Assembly: GCA_016866215.1 (NCBI GenBank)
Contig: VGNE01000034.1
Location: forward strand, 1-41,498
Origin: Chloroflexota bacterium
Lineage (GTDB): Bacteria; Chloroflexota; Anaerolineae; Anaerolineales; Villigracilaceae
Length of the DNA: 41,498 bases
Direction: 5' to 3'
The notes below the pieces were generated by a model that did no database searches, was not told the DNA's origin, and was given only the letters and a program-made list of their open reading frames with translations. This document shows, piece after piece, positions 41,324 through 41,498 of the stretch; the first letter of the stretch is position 1, and every line of letters starts with the position of its first letter. Position numbers and translations under genes: made by a program.

Positions 41324-41498
41324 TTACGCAGTTTTAGCGTAAACTTGACAGATGAAAAACGGCAAACTCCTTGATTTGTACAGCGACTACCTGATTAGTG
41401 CCTTTGGACAAACAAGCGCAACGGGATTATCTTCACTTCTCAACGGCGAAGTTAGCCATGACCAGACGCAACGGTGGCTGGCAGGCGAGAAGCAAACC
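41324..41498 (+). mobile_element. Left end of an IS701-like insertion sequence
   Basis: The end starts close to 41324, where the cpaE frame breaks. It contains the short palindrome TTACGC-agtttta-GCGTAA (41324-41342) and then the transposase start. The right end and the target duplication lie outside the window, so the exact boundary is uncertain by a few bases. Confidence 0.7.
41352..41498 (+). CDS. IS701-family-like transposase, N-terminal part
   Basis: 49 codons from the ATG at 41352 run off the window. The N-terminus (KLLDLYSDYLISAFGQTSATG, then LLNGEVSHDQTQRWLAG) resembles the start of IS701-type DDE transposases. The catalytic residues lie beyond the window. No ribosome site is seen, and a TTGACA (41345-41350) just before the ATG may be part of the element's signals. 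Confidence 0.75.
   Translation, partial: MKNGKLLDLYSDYLISAFGQTSATGLSSLLNGEVSHDQTQRWLAGEKQT

Overview
The window looks like a chromosomal segment of an anaerobic or fermentative member of the Chloroflexota, probably Anaerolineae. That assignment is an inference. It rests on a fused transaldolase/phosphoglucose isomerase gene, two tungsten-type aldehyde:ferredoxin oxidoreductases, a Tad pilus gene set in the order cpaE-tadA-tadB-tadC, promoters with near-consensus -35/-10 boxes sometimes placed for leaderless mRNAs, and many intergenic palindromic repeats. No rRNA genes, CRISPR array or phage genes were seen.

Layout. (1) 1-5290, all minus strand: a patch of small membrane proteins around a two-component system (DesK/NarX-type kinase and NarL-type regulator), with a frameshifted remnant and an attC-like palindrome. 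(2) 5631-7220, minus: a GH36 alpha-galactosidase. (3) 7433-29023, almost all plus: a large catabolic cluster. It holds an Lrp/AsnC regulator, two class III aminotransferases, a CoA-acylating (methyl)malonate-semialdehyde dehydrogenase, a putrescine aminotransferase, a polyamine ABC transporter (PotABCD), a second Lrp/AsnC regulator with an apparently leaderless promoter, a saccharopine-dehydrogenase-like enzyme, an AOR, a GabT-like aminotransferase, an atypical class III aminotransferase, a VapBC toxin-antitoxin pair and a second AOR overlapping vapC. (4) tRNA-Thr(CGT) on the minus strand, with an odd T-loop. (5) 29466-35740, minus: DUF429 gene, transketolase, ribose-5-phosphate isomerase B and transaldolase/PGI fusion, a non-oxidative pentose phosphate set. 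(6) 35908-37239, minus: long-form ribosome hibernation factor and ComF. (7) 37332-41323, minus: Tad pilus genes, with cpaE/tadZ cut by an IS701-like element whose left end begins near 41324.

How the genes may work together. The central cluster reads as an anaerobic polyamine and omega-amino-acid degradation system. PotABCD imports putrescine or spermidine. PatA makes 4-aminobutanal. The AORs could oxidise aminoaldehydes with ferredoxin instead of NAD. GabT-like and beta-alanine/taurine-type aminotransferases would remove the second amino group. The MmsA-like dehydrogenase could turn malonate semialdehyde into acetyl-CoA. The two Lrp proteins are likely local regulators. Individual enzyme families are well supported; the joint pathway is inference.

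The other striking layer is repeat structure. A short repeat family with a TTCGAC...CTGAGGAC-type core occurs at least eight times, twice in frame inside coding genes (transketolase and transaldolase/PGI). A 74-nt element occurs twice in inverted orientation (70/74 identical) around transaldolase/PGI-rpiB. Several junctions in the catabolic cluster carry their own long hairpin built from short repeated words.
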